Made by a program: the position numbers and the translations under genes. This document shows, piece after piece, positions 62,001 to 64,000 of a DNA stretch of 64,000 nucleotides (positions are counted from its first letter, which is position 1; every line of letters starts with the position of its first letter). The DNA is from Taenia hydatigena (Eukaryota > Platyhelminthes > Cestoda > Cyclophyllidea > Taeniidae): assembly GCA_036345935.2 (NCBI GenBank), contig JADWOT020000003.1, positions 16,696,509 through 16,760,508 on the forward strand. The letters run 5' to 3'. The notes under the pieces are model-generated. The model did not search any database and had not been told where the DNA came from. It saw nothing but the letters and a program-made list of their open reading frames with translations.

Positions 62001-63617
62001 GTTCCCTAAGTTGATTTTTTTGCTACAATCCCCTTTAGTTTTTCTAAATAAGCCTTAGTATAAACGGTAAATTTGGATATTGAGGGGATTCGCAGTTCGC
62101 TGACTTGACTGACTTTCGTGGGCGTCTTAGCATTGGAAATAGGTTGTTTATAGCAAAACGGTTTCAATTCACTATCATCTTAACTAAAAATGACAGAGGA
62201 TTTGAGGAATCATTTTGACGTAAAGACTGTCACATTGGTGATTTTATTGTACATTTCAGAACTCGGATATCTACTGCAAATTCCTTGACTCCAAAAAGGT
62301 CTTCACTGAGCCCCGAGAAAAGACTCAATTCCAACAGGTAAATTCATTTTGGTTACCAGTTTCTTGTGATGCGCCTACTAACCTCGAGACCTGCTCTTCG
62401 AGTCACCCTGATTTCATTCATTTTTTCCGACCTCATAGGACTGTAGCTTCCTTTCTTTGAACCCTCTGCTCCCTACAAACGGCCATTCTCCTGTAATTTT
62501 TTTTATTTACAATGGCCCATTGGGATATGCATATGCTATCGGGATCATAGATTGGGGTATTTTTGTTTTTCAATGTTTCACTGATCTGAAATAACTGTTC
62601 TTAAACCTTTTTATGCGTAGTTCATCTTTCTGCATAAAATCTCCATAGATAACGACCGGCTATATGGAGGCGGCCACAAGCACTGCGGGAGGTTCGGTGT
62701 TGTTTTCCGTGATGCGCGGCAAGGCCAGCGAGGGTTTGGATCTGGCGGACCAAACCAGTCGTGCCGTGGTAATCGTTGGCATCGCCTATCCACCACGCGA
62801 GGATCCCCGCGTCAAAATTAAGATGGCCTTCCTCGACGAGTGGCGCTTTCAACCGGATGGCATCAAGGACCTACCGACTGGCCGACAGTGGTACAAACTT
62901 CAGGCTTGGCGCGCCGTTAATCAAGCCGTCGGAAGGTGAGTGATCTTTAACCCTAAAAAAAATTGAGTAGCATAAGATTAACAACGTCCTTTTGTGGACG
63001 CCGTTTCCTGGTAATGTGGTTTTGAAAGGCCTTCTACTTATTGTTTTGTACTTTTAGCTCTCACTACTTTTTGACATCTAGAGTGATTCGTCACATTCGA
63101 GACTTCGGGGCCGTCTTCCTCTGCGATGAGCGTTTTGCATCGCCCGAGGCACGTTCCCACCTGCCCACTTGGATGCGTTCCAGTGTCTGTGTCTACGACA
63201 GTTTTGGCCCCGTTCTCAAGGCGGCCAGTGAATTTTTTCGAACAGCTGAGGCGAAGGTAACATCGTCGTTATTTTCCTCAATCCTTTCTTTTTCATCTAC
63301 TAGTATCCACCGTTTTTGAAAGCTCCTATGAAACCGTTACCTGCCAGGAGAAATCTCACGTCGGCGGAACGCACAGCCTTACCGCGGCATGGTTTCGCTC
63401 TGGACGGCAATGGATTAACGTTTCCAAGTGCCGCGGGCCATGTAGGTCTTTTGGAACTTTTTAAATTATGAAATGTTATCGATTGAATTATTTGTTTTCT
63501 GGAGAGGAGACGTTTCGACAGCTTAAACAATGAGCTGTGCTACTGTGTTACCGTAGCGACCGAGTTGCCCCCGAAGACGATGGAGGCGATGACTCCATGC
63601 CACTACAATTGAAGCAG
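56005..63617 (+). CDS. RTEL1: RTEL1 helicase, 3' end beyond window
   Basis: Regulator of telomere elongation helicase 1, an XPD-type 5'-3' DNA helicase that unwinds T-loops, D-loops and G-quadruplexes in the nucleus. Exons: 56005-56106, 56312-56568, 56742-56878, 56916-57000, 57037-57121, 57196-57261, 57837-58050, 58886-59003, 59080-59183, 59255-59307, 59533-59762, 61060-61155, 61278-61432, 61518-61603, 62260-62337, 62649-62935, 63082-63256, 63304-63441. They join in phase to 822 residues. Motifs: start [20 protein letters not shown], Walker A SPTGTGKT (42-49), four Fe-S cysteines (131, 149, 158, 196), DEAH (239-242), SYWC near the HD2 entry, motif [10 protein letters not shown] (645-653), motif VI QAVGR (714-718). 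A further exon ends at 63617 before GTGTGC, but its acceptor is uncertain. The harmonin-like and PIP-box parts expected after the helicase core would lie beyond the window. Confidence 0.95.
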
Positions 63618-64000
63618 GTGTGCTCCTGCTGCCTTGTTGATGGCGTATTTGTGTTGTGCGATCAAATCAGCTCGGTAGGGAGTGATATGCTGTTTAGATT
63701 TGATAATTACCAAATTATGTGAAGTCATCTGTGATGAGTGTCATCAAGATATCTTCCGAATCCGGTTACTGTCTCTATTTTTTTTAGCGATCCTCCATTG
63801 ATGTCAAATTTTGTTTGCCCTCCAGTAGGTTCCCAATTGTCTGCATGATGCATTTGTTCACTTTGCTCCCTTGATTCTGTCGCATCGAAATACATTTGGT
63901 AGTAAAAATGTGCCTAACTCAACAGTTACTAACGCTTCTTAGAGGCTACTTAACTTAGGACTCTTGCTCAACGGATAGTCTTCTCTGACCGTATGAATAG

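Noticed and set aside
63558..63617. Using the GTGTTACCGTAG|CGACC acceptor for RTEL1 exon 19
   Set aside because: Joined to the phase-0 end at 63441 it hits a TGA after a few codons. A junction GTAG|GTC (63445) to CAATGAG|CTGTG keeps the frame but is weak, so the exon border was left open.
1..64000. CRISPR arrays, bacterial operons, integrases, phage genes
   Set aside because: No regularly spaced short repeats, Shine-Dalgarno-led gene strings or phage/plasmid proteins; the clear genes are intron-rich eukaryotic genes.

Overview
The window looks like nuclear DNA of a parasitic flatworm, most likely a tapeworm. The base composition is moderately AT-rich. Two well-recognised eukaryotic genes have many exons and very short introns: HBS1 has introns of 31, 32, 34 and 35 bp and RTEL1 has introns of 36 and 37 bp. 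About 50 kb is gene-poor and full of degenerate dispersed repeats. No prokaryotic, plasmid or phage feature was seen. The clade is an inference, and a trematode cannot be excluded.

Layout. 1-22.9 kb: no recognisable gene. It holds a large inverted duplication (about 3.65-6.14 kb against 18.16-20.60 kb, roughly 12 kb apart). The central ~1.85 kb of the arms is nearly identical and the outer parts are strongly diverged. It also holds a second, direct pair of related blocks (about 2.25-2.70 kb and 16.56-17.05 kb) with a shared minus-strand reading frame, and a short degenerate tandem array (3.03-3.64 kb). 23.0-24.9 kb: one long uninterrupted ORF (616 codons) for a four-transmembrane, pannexin/innexin-like channel subunit. 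25-50.8 kb: intergenic DNA with at least two dispersed repeat families. One is about 300 bp with three copies. The other is a longer composite element with a repeated head that may be a small LTR-type (TRIM-like) element.

50.8-64 kb is the gene-dense end. HBS1 (ribosome-rescue GTPase, partner of Pelota/Dom34) runs on the minus strand. I could follow it through ten exons from its conserved N-terminus to the last beta-barrel domain. RTEL1 (iron-sulphur DEAH helicase for telomere and replication-fork DNA) runs on the plus strand. I could follow eighteen exons plus one probable exon, and it continues past the window edge. The two genes are head to head with 863 bp between their start codons, so they probably share a promoter region. 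All exon borders were set by hand from GT/AG sites, reading phase and agreement with the known families.

Apart from these three genes, isolated ORFs of up to about 150 codons are roughly what chance gives in 64 kb of this composition, so most were not annotated.
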